From positions 7,412,575 through 7,476,574 of the forward strand of contig JADCRB010000040.1 in NCBI GenBank assembly GCA_021464245.1: a DNA stretch of 64,000 nt. The letters are read 5' to 3'. The notes under the pieces were generated by a model, which was given only the letters and a program-made list of their open reading frames with translations, did no database searches and was not told where the DNA came from. The DNA is from Carallia brachiata. Its lineage: Eukaryota > Streptophyta > Magnoliopsida > Malpighiales > Rhizophoraceae. The translations under genes were made by a program, and so were the position numbers. Below, piece after piece: positions 35,713 to 49,111 of the stretch (positions are counted from its first letter, which is position 1; the number at the start of each line of letters is the position of its first letter).

Positions 35713-38700
35713 TCAACGGGGCCGGGCTAAACCAAGATTTGCATCAGGTTGTTGAAGAGACTAAAATCACAAAAACAAAGATTAATAGAATGATAAAGCA
35801 ATGAGAAGGGCAGGTTGGTGATGAAAATGTCAAATATTTTGTTGCATTTGATGCACTGACCAATCTTTGGCTAAAAATTGCATGAGTAAAATATTCTTGC
35901 ATAACTGTATAAATATAGAAATTTTCCATCATGCAACCTAAAAAATGAAAGCCATTTTTTACACATTATCGTCATCAAACTAGCAATCCAACATGCCAAT
36001 ATGCAAGAGAAGCAACGGCCTTCTCATAACCTACTTACAACTGACAGCATTTATTGGGTGACAAATAGACTAAACAGGACATTTCACTGGTGCAAGAAGA
36101 GAACAGCCATGCCATACCTGTGAAAAGGGTTGAACATGTTCATGAGGATGAATGAAAGGAATTCCTGGCCGCTGAGAGGGATACTGAGAGGAATGCATAT
36201 ACATGGTAGATGTAGAATGGGTGCCAACATGATTAGGATTAAATGTTGGTATCACTGTATCTGGATGGCTATAACCAATGGCAGTTGGGGTAGAGGGTGC
36301 AGCCCATGGCCCCGGCAAGTGTTGAGGTAGGGCACGAGATTGGTGTTCTGTGGACATTTGAGGACTGTGGCTAGATCCAAGTTGCGGAAATTCAGTATTG
36401 TAATTCAAGGGCAGGAGTGTACATTGGCTGCATGGCATAGGGGCTAGTGTGTTGAAACCAAATCCAGGATCAAATCTTTGCAAATACCTGGATAAACATT
36501 TTAACATAGGATTCATCCATCTATAGAAATACAAGGAAATCGACTTTCATAATGTTTGTGCCAATCAGCACCTCAAAATTAAAAAAGGACTTTAAACAAA
36601 AAGTAAGTTCTAGTGCACTAGTGGTTCCACATTCGAGTTATTAAATTAAAAAAGCTCCTCAATGCTTCTTGACACTTTTTCATAATAAATTCATCTCACG
36701 CCAATTTTGCTTATTAGGTCACTCAGTTCAATATTTGGAGATTTGCCCAGGCTCATGGAGCCCTTGACGCCTAAATACACCTAATGCTATAACACCACTG
36801 ACCACAACTATAAATTAACAAGCTCCTCAGTACTTCTTGACAATTTTCATAATAAATTCATCTCAGGGCAATTTTGCTTATCAGGTCACTCAGTTCAATA
36901 TTGGAGCTTCAACCAGGCTCATGAAGCCCTTGATGCCTGAATACACGGAATGCATTAACACCACTGACCACAACTATAAGCTACAACTATTCCCTTTTCT
37001 TGTCCATTACACTACTCTTTAACTGAAATTGCTCATTAAGGTAACAAGCGCACCCCTATTTTGATTGAATAAAGGCCAACAACGCAAACAAAAAATGCTA
37101 AATGGTTAAGAGGATAAGTATGAATAGCACATTCACAAGGCACTTTAAAGAAGGATTGGAAAAATATATTGAGCTGGAAAGTTAGCTGAAACGTTATTCT
37201 TACGCTCTTCATTCACATCAAAATGGGACGGGCTACTTATCAAACCATATGAAAATTAGAGAGCACATTTGAAATGAAAATGTGGTGAATACCTGTCATA
37301 ACTCCGGTCATAATCAGGGTCCTTTCTATCAACTTCACGATCTCGAAAAATGGCCACCCTGTTGTTGTATTTGCCCCTGCCAATTGGATCCTTCTCGGTC
37401 CTGGTTGTTGCTGATCTATTACCACTTGTAGAAGCTTCAATCGAAGCCCTATTTGGATTTATGTCAGAAATGCCTGGAGCAAGTTTTTCTTCTATTCTTG
37501 ATATACCCAAGGCACCACGCTGCAAACCATCTGGCAACCCTAGTTCACCATCTGGTTTTTCAATGACACCACCACTGGAACTGGTAGAGTTAAATATCCG
37601 TGCACGTGCTCTATTATATTCTTCCTTTCTTTCCTCAACACTTTTGGAACTGTTTGTTTTTAAGGATTTTGAACTCAAATTGGTGACATTTTGAGGGTGT
37701 TTCTGTGGCCTCTGCTTGATTGCAACCTTAACAACACCACTGTCTGCTGATGGCAAACTCACGGGGATGTCTGCCAGGCGAATCAAAGGAAGTTTACACT
37801 CTGAAGTTTTGCGGACTATGATTCTAGAACCAGAACCATCTGCCAGACTATTGTCTAACAAAACCATTGACTGTAATGAGTAATGTTGCGCCACACGGTG
37901 CGCAGCCAACCGTAAATATGAAGTAGGCAACTGCTGAAATTCTAATTGTTGTTGCAAGGGATCACGAATGAATTTTTCCACAGCTTGCTCCATCCGCAGA
38001 ACTGAGCAGAAGAGAAGACAACTTTTCATTTGTGTGTAAAGAACAGTTACACATGCCAAGATAAGATTTTCTAATTAATAAAAAGTCCACTTTCCCAAAA
38101 CTAGCTCAAAATCACACAAACAATGGAGTCTAGCAGGTTGATTAGTCAGCCCAACTCAATTCAGTAATGTGCAATTGACGTTATATGCCTCATGCTAGTT
38201 AGGCCTAGCAGTTGTAAAGGTCCGTGTTAAAAAGTGTTTGCCTGTCTTACAAAGTCTGTCTTCACCGCTAATATAATCTCAATAAAACAACACACACACA
38301 CATATTTATGTTGTTTGAGGAAGAAGGGGGCGTGTTGCGTGTGGGCAAACCACTTTCAGTTGCTCTCAGCTCAACATATCGTAGGCATTCAGTATGGAAA
38401 AGCTTTGGATTCTTCCCAAAGAGTATATATCCCTTACATATGAGGATCTGCCTGGAGCTTGCCGTTCACTTTCTATATATTGGTAAATTTGAAATATGTT
38501 TCTTTTATACTCCTTTTTATTTTTACCTCGAATACGAGGAATAGGAGAATTTATTTGGCATCCTGAACTAGTCCAAATATTTATACATCAAAATCTTAAA
38601 CAACCTATTGAGAATGAACACAAACTCTAAAATTGCAGAGCAAATTGAGAAGATAACGCCCGCACTACAGCTAAGCAAATTTTTACTTAATTACAGCAGA

Positions 38701-39009
38701 AAGAAAGAGGAGGAGAGAGATATTACTGGAAAGGCGCTCGCGAGGGTTCTGCAAGGCCTCGCGAAGGAACTGATCCACCTGATTAACAATATCGTCGGAA
38801 AATTTACCACCGCCAGCTAAAGAACCTGCAAGGGAGGAGCCGGAGCGAGCTGAGACGGACGCGTCGATGAGCTCTTGAGGAGGAGGCAATTGTTGTAGCC
38901 TGGAGTCTTTCTTGGAATCCTTGAGCATCAAACGCCTCATCGTATCGTCCAAATCGGCCACCTCCCATGACTCTGGGGCTCCGAGATCTTCCGCCACAGA
39001 GCCCTCCAT
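35713..39009 (-). CDS. R3H-SUZ domain RNA-binding protein
   Basis: Four exons: 39009-38727, 38001-37293, 36487-36118 and 35760-35713 (TGA at 35715-35713). All are GT-AG with matching phases, giving 469 residues. The N-terminal ~90 residues are acidic then Gly/Ser-rich. The R3H domain follows at about residues 100-170, with the signature R-x3-H in SYLRLAAHRVAQHY. A SUZ motif lies at about 210-225 (SVEERKEEYNRARARIFN). The C-terminal third is Pro/His/Ser-rich and low-complexity, ending in GLARPR. R3H binds single-stranded nucleic acid and SUZ adds RNA affinity. The animal relatives are R3HDM1/2 and ARPP21. Arabidopsis has several uncharacterised homologues. It is probably cytoplasmic or nuclear and concerned with mRNA, but its target is unknown. 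No break is seen. Confidence 0.92.
36653..36985. repeat. 168-bp tandem duplication in R3H gene intron 2
   Basis: AGCTCCTCA starts at 36653 and again at 36821. The two units share long blocks such as ATAATAAATTCATCTCA and ACACCACTGACCACAACTAT, with about 10-15% difference by eye. The duplication is therefore not recent. Confidence 0.85.
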
Positions 39010-42000
39010 ATATAAGGTTTTTTTTCCTTTTTTTTTTCTTTGGGTTTTTTCTGTTATTGCAATTTAGGGCTCGCTTTGATTTTCTTTCTTCGATTAGGGT
39101 TTGGGCATGAGACAGAAAGAGAAATTTCTGTTGAGTATAGAAAGGGGAAAAAAAAACATAAAACGAAACACAAGATGGAGTTGGACATTATGTTTGCCCG
39201 TTTGGGTAATCTGCCTGCACGCTGGCTCGCACAAGGAAAAGAAAAAAACTAAAGTTATGTTGATTTAAAGTGGAGTTAAAGTGAAATATATTATTAAAAG
39301 ATTAAATTAGAAAAATAAAAATAAATAAATTATTAAATATTATTAAATTAATTAATTATTTATGTGTATTTTTTTAATTGTGTATTTTTTTTAAGTTATG
39401 GCAATGTATTAAAAAAATGCAAAAATCAATAACCTACTTTCCACATTTTGTTATTTTTAGATTGTAAAAATCGAGACTCGATATTTCGCATTTATATATT
39501 TTTTTTACTATATAAAAATATCATCAATTTTATTTAAAATAATAAATTTAACACTAATTTTTAAAAGTAATAAGTTATCATTTTTAAAATTTTTGTAACA
39601 AATTTAACACGCAATGATTTTATATAAACAGAATCTAACAATTTCGATGACATATTTATAGAAATGTATCTGTTTCGATAATAAAATAATCATATAAACT
39701 AGTATTACATCATTGAAATAAATAAATTATATTTAAAAAATTTCATAATGTACTAAATTATTTAAAAATAATTTAAAAATTAGTAAATTATTATTTTTAA
39801 AAATTTGTACTAAATTTATTACTTTAAATAAAATTGATGATATTTTTATATATTAACTTTTTTTTTTCCAAATATGTTCGCTATCTTTCTAAAAAAATTG
39901 TCAACAACATTTTTTCTACTAATTATTTTGTTTTATTTTTATTTTTCATAAAACTATCGGTATCTTTACCACATGGCTAACCATGCCATCTAATATATGG
40001 CGAGTTGTATACCACCTCATCATCATTTTGATGACATGATTTTCTTTTTTTTAAGAAATTGATTTTTAAAATAGAAAAATGTCTTTAAAGAATGCTGAAT
40101 TAAAAAGCATTGGAAAAATTAACAAAAGATAACAAAGAATTTTTAAAATTTTTTGAAACTTAACAAAATATATATATATGTTTGGGTCGAAGTAATAGAG
40201 ACGGAAAGGAGAGAGCAAGAGAGAGAAAAAGAGTAGAGATAGAAAGAGGGAAATTTTTTATTTTTTAAAATTAATAAAATATTTCAATTTTTTTAAAATT
40301 CTAGATTTAACTTATTTTCTATTTTTTAAATTCTCAAAATTTTTATTTTTATGTTTTTGAATTTTGACAATTTTCTAAAATGTTTTTCAATTTATTTTTT
40401 ATTTTCAAAATCTTTAAAATTTCTTTAGATTTTTCAAAAATTTCAGATTCTCATTGAATTTAAATATTATTTTGAATTTTAAAATTTTTTTTACGTTTTT
40501 TCAAATTTCTAGAATTTTTTAAAAATTTTTCTTATTGTTTAACCCATTTTTTAAAAGGGAAAAAGTTTATGGCTAAATAATTTTTCCTTACTGTCTCCAC
40601 ACGAAATTTTTTTTATGCAATCAAGAACGTGTTTTATGCAACCAAATCGATAAAAAGTAATTCAAAAAATATTATTATTTTTTCGTTACACATTTTTTTT
40701 TAGGTGGTTACATAAAAAATATTTATAATTACATAAAAAATATATATAAACATAATAAAAAAAAATTATTTGACACATAATGGATCCCTTTTTAAAAATA
40801 CAACATCCTCAAAGAGATAGTGATGTGACATCGCAATTCACCAAATATCAGACGGCGAAACGACTTAGACGAGCCACGTAGTAGAGATAATAAGAACGTA
40901 GAGGACACATTTAAAAAAAAGTAAAACTATTGTTGACATAATTTAAAACAATGTAAATATGGAGCACAAAATCTTCATTTTTGTTTTTTCAAATTCGTAC
41001 TATTTTTTTTTTTTGGTTTAAATTGACCTTTCTCGCACTAGTTAGAATAGAAGATCACTTAACCGATCTTCGGACATATGGATACCACATCTACAAATTC
41101 TTGATGACATAAACGCCACGTCATCACATCCTCAGAAGCATTTTTCTATCATCACCAGAAACATGACAAACATGTACATGTGACATGTGCAAATGCTTAG
41201 TGACTTAGATGCCATGTCTTCAAATTTGAAAACTTAGTATATATATTGGTTTCTGATAAAAGAAAAAATGCTTATAGATGAACAAAATCAATAAAAATTT
41301 GTCTCATTTGACATAAAATAGACTTTTTAAATCCATAGCATATCTGATTTAGAATTCATATTCTTTTATAGAATATCATCATGCAGTCCACGTTAGAAAG
41401 GACAAGTTGTTTCTCCATGAATCCTTGCCCTTGACAAAAATAGAATGAAATAAAATTCTTTTTCTTATTTAAGAAAAGAGAAGAGTTTTTGATTTTGACA
41501 ATTTCTCTGAATAAAGTATAAAAGTGCAATTAATTGTGAACGTAGGATAATCGCATTGATATTTTGTGTGAGATCAAAATCAAAGAAGCGATAATTTGTA
41601 TTTGTTTTTGTTGCAACCAATCATAAATTTAGGGTCCATTTATTTACCAAAAAATAATTTATCTGTGTAAAAAATTTGCTTTGATGAATATACATAAGGA
41701 AAATAAATTATTTATAGTCGTTTGAATATGATATTGAATTTAAAACATTCGGAATCATCAAATGAAAATTTTATTAAAATGTAAAAAACTTACAAAGAGG
41801 ATTAAAGCTTAATAGCTGTGAGAATCAACAAGCTTTCCATAAGTTGCTTATCCAATTTACTCTACCGATGTGTTACTATGTATCTTATTTATATTCATGA
41901 AAAGGAACCTAGTGACGTAAGTGTTTACATGTGTAAATAATGCAAATTTGCATAATTACTTTTAAAAAATGACATCACGAACTAAAGTAGACATAATGTT

Positions 42001-43059
42001 ATTGCTCATGATGTTAAGTTTGAAAACTTTTCTTTTCTTTGTCTTCATTCCTTATCTATAAAATTAAGGAATCAAATTTTCATAATCTAGATCTTCATTG
42101 TTGTAACAGAGATCTGATTATCAAAAATCATCATACCTGATACTTGTGAAAGAGCTTCTTTGATTTTTTGTCGGTACTCATTTTTTATGCTGTAGATGCT
42201 AAAGTTGCTTGTAGTTTACTCTTGGTTGTAAAATTGTTAACCATTAAGAAATTGTTGCTTTGCAAGCCTTATCATGTGGAAGTCTAGGCCACCATTTGAT
42301 GCTTACCTGTCTTACTAACACAAGAGGCTAAGGTGATGGATGGATTTGGTTGATAGTGAATGTGCAGCTCATAATTTAAGATAAATTAATTATTAAGACA
42401 AAATGCCAGAATTTTTCAATAGGTGATTTATGGACAGCTTCCCTGAATAATTTGTAACCTTCCATGATCCTGCTTGAAAAAATCTTCTCTATGAGTCCAA
42501 ATTTATGGTGCCATTCACAAAACTAACTTGGAAACTTTCGAAGACACAAGACTGTGAATTTGAGAAACCATGAATGTTGTCAATTGTGATAATATAAAAT
42601 ATTTATCTGGGCTGCCATATAATCATGATAGTTGTAGACAAGGGGATCATATTCTTTTGAGAATTTGACAAAATGATAAGAAATTGCTCTGTTCTACTGG
42701 GTAAATTGTTCCCATTCTTGGAGGGTTAAAACCTTTTTGATTTTAAGTGATGGGTATAATATTTATCTATCTTGAGTGGTATGCTCAATGTTTGCAGAGT
42801 TTGTGTTAACTAAGATAAATTCATAGAACAGGCGATTTTTGATAAGGTGAGTAGGAATGTAATAGAAATTTTCTAGGAATATTTTGGGTAATAAAGCTTT
42901 AATTGGTAAAGTTTGATGTTTAGGCTCCATAAAACAGATTGGAGAAGAATTCTCTTTAGCAACATATTTATGTTCACTGGGTTAGTTAACAGATGTGGTT
43001 GAAAGTACAATAGATGGAGAAGGTGGTCTAGTCTGAAGGGTTGAAATTATGCTTGGAGA
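39010..43059. other. Gene-free AT-rich spacer
   Basis: 39010-39260 is the upstream region of the R3H gene. Beyond it lies A/T-run-rich DNA with a foldback MITE at 39505-39862 and a short GA-rich patch near 40190-40250. 41600-43059 is less extreme in composition and may contain decayed transposon DNA next to the Copia element. I cannot align it to anything and see no coding exon. Confidence 0.5.
39505..39862. mobile_element. Foldback MITE, AT-rich
   Basis: The left arm (from about 39510) reads TATAAAAATATCATCAATTT. The right arm (to about 39852), reverse-complemented, reads the same. Complementarity continues inward for over 60 bp with gaps (AATAATAAATTTAACAC against AGTAATAAATTTAGTAC). I cannot fix the target duplication, so the superfamily is open. 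Confidence 0.65.
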
Positions 43060-44558
43060 ATAAGAACTTTTATCTCTCAAATCGAACCTAAAAACATATA
43101 TGCGCCCTTCAAGATAGTAATTGGAATGATCATGCAAGAAGAATTAATCAATTTGAACGAAGCCAAGTATGAACTCTTTCCAGACCTCTTGATAGATCAA
43201 TTATAAAATAAAATGGGTCTTTAGAAATAAAATAGATGAGCATAGAACCATAGTGAAAAATAAAGTAAGATTAGTAGCCCAAGACTATTGTCAACAAGAA
43301 GGTATAGATTATGATGAAACTTATGCTTCGGTTGCTAGACTTGAAGCAATTAGACTTTTGATAGCATTTGCTTGTTATATGGATTTTATTTTATATCAAG
43401 TGGATGTCAAAAGTACTTTTCTAAATGGCTTTATAAATGAAGAAGTTTATGTTGAACAACTTTCCGGTTTTGAGAATGTGAAATTTCCAAATCATATTTT
43501 AAAACTTAAAAAGGTTTTATATGAACTTAAACAAGCCCCAAGAGCTTGGTATGAAAGGCTTTCCAATTTTATTTTGGAGAAAAGCTTTCAAAGAGGTAAG
43601 GTTGATATTACTTTATTTAATAAAATTAATGGAAATGATATATTAGTAGTTCAAGTATATATAGATGATATTATATTTGGTTCTACTAATGACGACCTTT
43701 GCAAAGAATTTTCTAAGCTTATGCAAGGTGAATTTGAGATGAGTATGATGGGAAAACTAAACTACTTCTTGGGACTTTAAGTTAAACAAACCAAATATGG
43801 AACCTTCATCAATTAAGAAAAGTATGTGAAAGACTTACTCAAGTGGTTTGAAATGAAGGAAGTCAAGCCCGCCTCAACACCAATGAGCATATCCACAAGG
43901 TTAAATAAAGATGGAAAAGGTAAATCCATGTATACTAAATTTTATCGTTTTATGATTAGCACACTTCTTTATCTAACAGCTAGTAGACCGAATATCATGT
44001 TTAGTGTATGTCTTTGTGTTAGATTTCAAACATCTCCAAAGGAATCTCATCTAGTTGCAGTAAAAAGAATTTTTAAATACTTGAATGACACGCTTAATTT
44101 AGGATTATGGTATCCTAAAGAATCAAACTTCAAATTACATGCTTTTTTGGATGCCGACTTTGGTAGTTGTAAGATTGATAAAAAAAAAAAGCACCTCCGG
44201 GACTCGTCATTTTTTAGGATCAATGCTTATTTCATGAGCTAGCAAAAAGCAAAATAGTGTAGCACTATCTACCACAGAAGCCGAATACGTTGCGATAAGT
44301 AGTTGTTGTGCCTACGTTCTATAGATGAGTCAACAACTTATGGATTATGGTCTTAACATAAAAGAGGTTACAATTAAGTGTGACAATACAAGTCCAATAA
44401 ACTTGACCAAAAATCTCATCCGTCACTCTAGAATAAAACATATTGATATTAGACATCATTTTATTAGAGACTATATTCAAAGAAGTAATATTGTACTTGA
44501 ATTTATAGATACCAAAAATCAAGTAACGGACATTTTCACTAAACCACTAGATTAAGAT
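43060..44558 (+). pseudogene. Copia pol remnant: reverse transcriptase and RNase H, broken
   Basis: Frames 43253-43780, 43826-44242 and 44325-44555 together give the RT-RNase H part. RT shows RLEAIRLLIAFA, QVDVKSTFLNG and the YIDD catalytic motif (VYIDDIIFGS). The end has the family close DTKNQVTDIFTKPLD. Stops separate the frames at 43778-43826, around 44240 and 44320, and the 5' part (43060-43250) is also shifted. It cannot make a working product. Confidence 0.88.
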
Positions 44559-45129
44559 CAATTTTGTAATCTAATAAGAGAGTTAGACATATTACATCTC
44601 ATGCATTAGCATATACTTGAATGCCTTTATTTGCTTAATCTTGCATGAATGTTTGTGATTATATCTTGCCATCTGATGGCATAACAAAGTGACTAAACTT
44701 TTAATGAAATTATTTCAAATTAATGAAGCAAATACATTGAAAACCATTTTCTATGAATATTGCACATGACACAAAAACATCAAATCTATTTTTGCTTTAG
44801 TGAAACCTTTTGAGGCATTATCTTGTAAGATCTGGTACATTCTTTGCTCTAGCTTAGTCGCTGCATTTGTATTTTACAAGGCCTACATCTCAAAGTTGTT
44901 GTAACTTATATGCTTAATTGTAAATGCAAACTTATGCTACATGCATACATTAAGGGGGAGTCACAATCTTTTAACCAAGTTAGCATTCACATTGTTAGTT
45001 TTAACCACTTTATTGATGACAAAAAGGGAGAGAAAATTAAGAGTTAAAAGAAAGAGCATTTCTAAAGGAATCTTAGATTAAAGGGGAACATAAATTTAAA
45101 GGTTTTGTCATCATCAAAAAGGGGAAGAT
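44559..45129 (+). other. Copia 3' tail between pol and the LTR
   Basis: This is non-coding by eye. It contains two polypurine-like tracts (about 44950 and 45110-45129), the second directly before the LTR start. Confidence 0.6.
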
Positions 45130-46586
45130 TGTTGGAAAATTCACACCCAATGTATATATTCAGAAATTGTTATAAGTGTGAATTCATGTTTTGAAGATGA
45201 GCTATGAACCAATCGAACAATAATACAAGTGAATTTCATTTGTATGTTCTTCAAGTATACAATTTAGGTTCAAGATGTCCAAAGAGGTCTACATATGCCA
45301 TCTCACACGTGCAAGGAAGAGAAAGATCACATTGGGCTTATTAAGCTACTATTTTAGAAAAATAACACAAAAGCAAATCTGTTTGAGTGAATTTCAGGTA
45401 TTAAACTCACTCAATTGAGAAATATTTTGGGCCTAAACTATATACAGTTTTGTAGGACTATAAGTCTAGTTTCAAATGAGATTGGTCGTGAAATTTTTGG
45501 AGCCCTAAAGAAAAACGTATGAATTTTATACCAAGAGGGTGCAAGCTGTCAAGAACCTTCAGTGCACATACAGTAAATTGTAACGGCTGCTTAGAAGAGC
45601 ACATGATGAATTTGAATGCGACATTTTGTGTGTAGATTCCCTATTCTATCTACTAATCAATGCAAAAAGAATCACATCAAAATTCAAAGCCTTCTACAAG
45701 ATATTAACGTTGTACTAAAAGTATGCAGACTATCTAATGGAACTATAATGTCTATATTTTAACATTTATTTGACTATGTTATACTTATTTAAAAAAAGTC
45801 AAATTTGGTGGGTAAAGAGCTGTAATAGTCCACTAAATAAAAAAAAAGAAATTGCAATTTTTAAAGCTATTTGCACCAAATTATAATCATTCTACCAAAA
45901 GGTATCAGACAAGAGAATCAATGCAAAGCTATCAAGAAGAAAACAACAAAGCATGCATGTGCAACCCTTAGCAACGACTCTAATAAGTTGCTAACCTATC
46001 TTGTAACAATTTAAACATCACTTGAAGGTATTTTTATTGATGTGAGAAGTAAAGAAAGCTATATTCAAGTATTGTATAATCTCTCTCCCAAGGCAAAAGG
46101 CTTTATCTGCTTTAAGTGCTTTTATTGAAAAACTAGCATTCAAACTAGTAAATTTCATTTGTATTGTAATACATTATAAGAATAGGTGAGAGCTCCCAAG
46201 TAGGACTTGTGAGGATCATCTTGTAAGGAGTTAGGGCTAAACTCCAAGAAGGAAAATCCAAAAGAAAAAGGAAAATTGGTGTTGGCAAGTGGGACTTATG
46301 CAATAACTGATTTGAAAGTAGGTGCAAAGGTGTTTGCAGATTTTTCTTGTAAACTATACGGTGGTGATTGGTGCACCCAAAGGCATCCTTATAGTTCAAC
46401 TCTCAAGAATCTCCATGAGATGGATTGTTGAGAAGACCGAGGACGTAGCCATTTGGTGAACCTTGTAAAATTCGGTACTGTACCTCTTTCAATCTCTTGT
46501 TTACATTCATTTGAAAAAATTTTATTTGAGAATTTCATTTGTAAAGCTTGTTAACCCCCCTTTAGGCTTTACTCAAGGGGCCAACA
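45130..46586 (+). repeat. 3' LTR of the Copia element
   Basis: It starts TGTTGGAAAATTC directly after a polypurine tract and ends AAGGGGCCAACA, giving a TGTTGG..CCAACA inverted terminus. It is 1,457 bp. No matching 5' LTR lies in the window, so the boundary rests on the termini and the tract. Confidence 0.8.
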
Positions 46587-47156
46587 GCTACATGTGGATT
46601 TTTTTTTCTATAACATAAGAGTTGATGTGAAGAAAATACATGACAAAAATTATAATAATTAAAATTTGAAATAGAGGGAAAAAATAATGAAAAAATCAAC
46701 TTAAACTAGAGGGAATTGCTCTATTTTGAGCTGGTCTAGGTCTTTTTAGAGCAAAAAAAATGAAGGCACTTTGTTGAATGGTGATAGAATTGAAGGCGAC
46801 AGACCTAGAGAAATAAATTTTCATGCGACAAAACATTGGTTATATAGAATTTAGCAAGGAATATAAAAGATTGAAATAGGTGGGTACGTGAGTAGGGTTA
46901 TAATTTGTTAATTTATTTAATTGTCTCTCTATAAAAAAATATTGTATAACTGTTATGTAAAAAATAAAATAGTGATTTAAAAATTCAAAGCTAAGGTTGG
47001 GATGAGGATACTAAATACCAACCCTATATTTATCCCCAAGTAAAATTTTGGAGGTCGGGGCGTAATCCCCCGATCCCCAATCAATTTTTTTAACCCCGTT
47101 CCAGTTGGGGCAGGCAGGACTAGTCGTTGCGGGGGCAGGGACCATTGTCATCCCTA
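46587..47156 (-). mobile_element. hAT element end fragment (copy A)
   Basis: It is the reverse complement of the left end of hAT copy B (49259-49818) at roughly 80% identity. Its outer terminus is at 47156: reading inward, AGGGATGACAATGG. The other side is cut by the Copia LTR at 46586. Only non-coding subterminal DNA is left. Confidence 0.8.
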
Positions 47157-47302
47157 AAGTTAGGGACATGATAATATTTAAAATCTTTTTCGTCTCTAAA
47201 GTGCTTGTCTTGTAAGACCTTTTTTCTTGTCAAACGACAAGTTTTTTTTCTCACCAGCATATAAGCTTTCCCCTCTAGTTGTTTTAGAGGCTTTTGTTTT
47301 GT
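46587..47302 (+). repeat. Left arm of an inverted duplication (hAT end plus LINE 5' flank)
   Basis: This arm matches the reverse complement of 49112-49818 throughout. It covers the hAT end (to 47156) and the next ~146 bp, including the words AGCTTTCCCCTCTAG and AGAGGCTTTTGTTTTGT. The similarity stops sharply at 47302. Confidence 0.8.
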
Positions 47303-49111
47303 TACTTTTTTTCCCTTCTTTCTTTCTAACAAACATTCCTACTTTTATATCTCATTAATAGAGGACATAATGGATATTGGTCATGAAGGCAATGAGGATG
47401 GGCCAGACAAAACGTCTGGCTATTGTCTTTTAGGAAGCCTTCGGACTGAAAATCCGTTTAATGCTCGAGCCCTACTCACCACCATGAAGTCAGTCTGAAA
47501 ACCAAAGAAATCTATGGAAGCTAAAGAACTAGATTACAATCTTTTCAACTTTCATTTCACAAGCAAGTAATACAAACAATATGTTCTAGACAATACGACA
47601 TAATCTTTCGACAAACAAGTCTTAATCCTTAAAGAAATTTTGGGTAATGAACAACCTTTTAAACTGTATTTGTTCTCTATTCTACTTTAAATAAGAGCTT
47701 ATGATCTGCCATTAAATGCAATGACCAAGCACACAATCGTTGGTTTGGGCAATTGGATTGGAACTTTTGTAGAGGTTGACAACGACAGTCTTGGCAGTTG
47801 GGGTAGATGTCTGTGTTTTCACGCCTCCTTTGATGTTAGGAACCCTTTTTTATGCGGCACAAACATCAAGAAAAAATCAAGCAAAACAGTTTGGATTGAT
47901 TATAAATATAAGAGATTGCCTAATTTCTATTACTTTTGTGGTTGTCTAGGTCATTTGCAGAAAGATTATGATATGTTAGTAGAAAACTCTAATGATGGTA
48001 ATTCTTCTTTGGCTCTCTATCTGAGTTATAATGATTTTTAGAGAGCATCTCCAATTAAGTGGGCTCAAATTCATTTTGAACCGGTGTCTTATTGGGGGGA
48101 GTGTGGTTCACTGGCTCTTCCTTAACTTAGGGTGCAAAAGGGTCCTTTTAGTCAGAGTCAGAAGCGTAGCCAAGACATGCTACATTGGCGATAGCTGACT
48201 AAAAAAAAATTTCAGGATCCTATTCAAATTCAAAATTCAAATGAGGGGGTTGCGGAAACTATGCAATACAGGTTGATCTCCTAAAAATTCACGGTCATGC
48301 CCGAGATTTTCGTAGTACCAAATAATTCAAATTTGTCTCAAATGAAGATCTTATCTTCTAATGTGGAGTTATCAATTATATCTTTGGGCTCCAAATCCAA
48401 AGCCAATTAAATAACCTCCAAATATAGTCACGTTAGTTATCAAGAATTCTTTTGGCACTTTGCCCCAGAAGGATTTCAACACAAGTAAAATTCAAATGGG
48501 GGCCCACCAAGAATCTTGTCCTTTCATGCTATGTATACGGTGCCCAATAATAATATTGCAGATGATTCATCAAAGTTTTCTTCTCCAATTCGAGCTGTGT
48601 CAAATAGGCCCACACAATCTTCCTCACCAGCCTCTAAAACTAGAAGGCCCATACAAAAATTTGGCCCATACAAAGAATCACGTGTGAAGGAAGACACCTG
48701 TTAGACTTGACAGAAAGGCGTTTCTCAGACTGAAAAACATACAGCTTTGCTAGGCAAAAAAACTTCTTCTGCTCTAAAAAAAAAAAAAAAGAGCCAACTC
48801 CATTACAACATCTTTATCTATTCAGATTGGCAAAGGCTACGGTGCAACCCTGTCGGAAGCCATGAATCTTTTAAGTTGGAACTACTAGGGGCTTGGAAAC
48901 CCACGTGTAGTTAGCAGAATAAAAAAGTTGATTCAGCTTCAAGTTCCTGTTCTTGTCTTCCTTATGGAAACAAGATTAAAATCAAATGAAATGGATTTCC
49001 TTAAATAGAAACTACATTTTGAAGTAATTTTTTTGTTGATTGTGTAGGAATAAGTTGTAGCTGCAGTAGGGGGTTTGGTTTGTTCTGGAAGAACATTATT
49101 AATGTCTCTTT
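47157..49111 (+). mobile_element. L1-type LINE fragment: 5' UTR, ORF1 and start of ORF2
   Basis: From about 47440 the frames give a DUF4283-like ORF1 region (LRTENPFNARALLTTMK, then GNWIGTFVEVDNDSLGSWGR) and its zinc knuckle RLPNFYYFCGCLGHLQKDYD near 47905-47970. The last Cys of the knuckle is changed to Tyr/Asp context. At 48868-49110 the apurinic endonuclease start of ORF2 is visible (NLLSW, GLGNPRVVSRIKKL, VLVFLMETRL). Stops and frameshifts are frequent. The LINE stops abruptly at 49111, where an inverted copy of its own 5' UTR begins. There is no RT domain and no poly-A tail. Confidence 0.8.

Larger units (their letters stand above)
43060..46586 (+). mobile_element. Ty1/Copia retrotransposon, 5'-truncated
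   Basis: Only the reverse transcriptase, RNase H, a 570-bp tail and the 3' LTR remain. Similarity starts near 43060 (QIEPKN), so 5' LTR, gag, protease and integrase are absent. A purine tract AAAAGGGGAAGAT precedes the LTR, and another (TTAAGGGGGAGT) lies at 44950. The LTR ends abut a hAT remnant at 46587. The element therefore inserted into that hAT copy and later lost its 5' half. The long LTR and long tail would suit the SIRE/Maximus group, but that is a guess. Confidence 0.88.

Noticed and set aside
37350..37694. 114-residue plus-strand frame
   Set aside because: It is antisense shadow of the large R3H exon 2.
39010..43059. Possible CRISPR-like or satellite organisation in the AT-rich spacer
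   Set aside because: No regular spacing or repeated unit is present, only A/T runs and one foldback MITE. CRISPR arrays are also not expected in plant nuclear DNA.
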